Assembly: GCF_001942495.1 (NCBI RefSeq)
Contig: NZ_MKZS01000001.1
Span: 5,222,817 to 5,276,212, forward strand
Origin: Moorena bouillonii PNG
GTDB taxonomy: Bacteria; Cyanobacteriota; Cyanobacteriia; Cyanobacteriales; Coleofasciculaceae
Direction: 5' to 3'
DNA length: 53,396 bases
The notes under the pieces were generated by a model that saw nothing but the letters and a program-made list of their open reading frames with translations, did not search any database and was not told the origin of the DNA. Both the position numbers and the translations under genes were made by a program. Shown in pieces: positions 53,342-53,396 of this stretch (position 1 is the first letter of the stretch; every line of letters begins with the position of its first letter).

Positions 53342-53396
53342 ATATCAAATCCGGGTGTAGACTTATTGTATAGAGTGAGTCGGGAAAGATCTATGC

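Overview
The window looks like chromosomal DNA of a large-genome, repeat-rich filamentous cyanobacterium. Evidence: HIP1 octamers (GCGATCGC) throughout, the cyanobacterial gene order rplS / tRNA-Trp / secE-nusG-rplK-rplA-rplJ-rplL, a PEP-CTERM exported protease, pentapeptide-repeat proteins, and intergenic spacers full of heptameric tandem repeats and short palindromes. A Moorena/Lyngbya-type organism is a plausible guess (inference only; no 16S gene is present).

Layout. 1-4.6 kb is transposon wreckage: the 3' end of an IS630-type element cuts off an ammonium transporter gene (amt), a decayed copy of the same element follows, and a second IS630-type element sits in a pentapeptide-repeat gene at a TA site. 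4.7-10.4 kb holds a MarC-family membrane protein with four in-frame 78-bp repeats, a cupin, an AraC-type regulator, two PD-(D/E)XK/Rpn-like nuclease-fold proteins and tRNA-Ala(CGC). 10.5-17.2 kb holds a HAD-fold protein, a methyltransferase gene broken by an element remnant carrying a HEARO/omega-RNA-like sequence but no iscB, an M48 peptidase broken by a tnpB-less IS605-type derivative, an OmpR-type response regulator, a thioredoxin-like [2Fe-2S] ferredoxin and a TnpB element. 17.3-24 kb holds a Ser/Thr kinase, an adenylate-kinase-like gene broken by a 52-bp mobile palindrome, a pentapeptide/cyclic-nucleotide-binding fusion with an overlapping partner gene, and a second TnpB element that carries a 47-aa antisense ribbon-helix-helix gene.

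24.5-29.1 kb is the housekeeping core: the ribosomal protein/nusG/secE operon, tRNA-Trp and rplS. 29.5-41.6 kb holds a PEP-CTERM metalloprotease, two GT39-type glycosyltransferases, an Xre-type regulator, a GNAT acetyltransferase, a co-directional trio (homocitrate/isopropylmalate-synthase-like enzyme, P-loop protein, methyltransferase), a DUF1295-type membrane protein and fragments of a nuclease and a serine recombinase. 42.3-53.4 kb holds two DUF4278-like paralogues, the bifunctional proline catabolism enzyme PutA, a DUF433/DUF5615 toxin-antitoxin pair next to a frameshifted relative, an NB-ARC ATPase gene with two in-frame stops, a 78-aa gene broken by a 133-bp MITE with an 8-bp target duplication, and a 133-bp triplicated repeat.

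The main theme is short mobile DNA reshaping genes. At least five genes can be restored to an intact reading frame by removing one short element, and several living genes (marC-like, GT39, putA, the DUF4278-like paralogue, the kinase) carry in-frame minisatellites, some built from the same motifs that fill the spacers. No CRISPR array and no complete biosynthetic gene cluster was seen.
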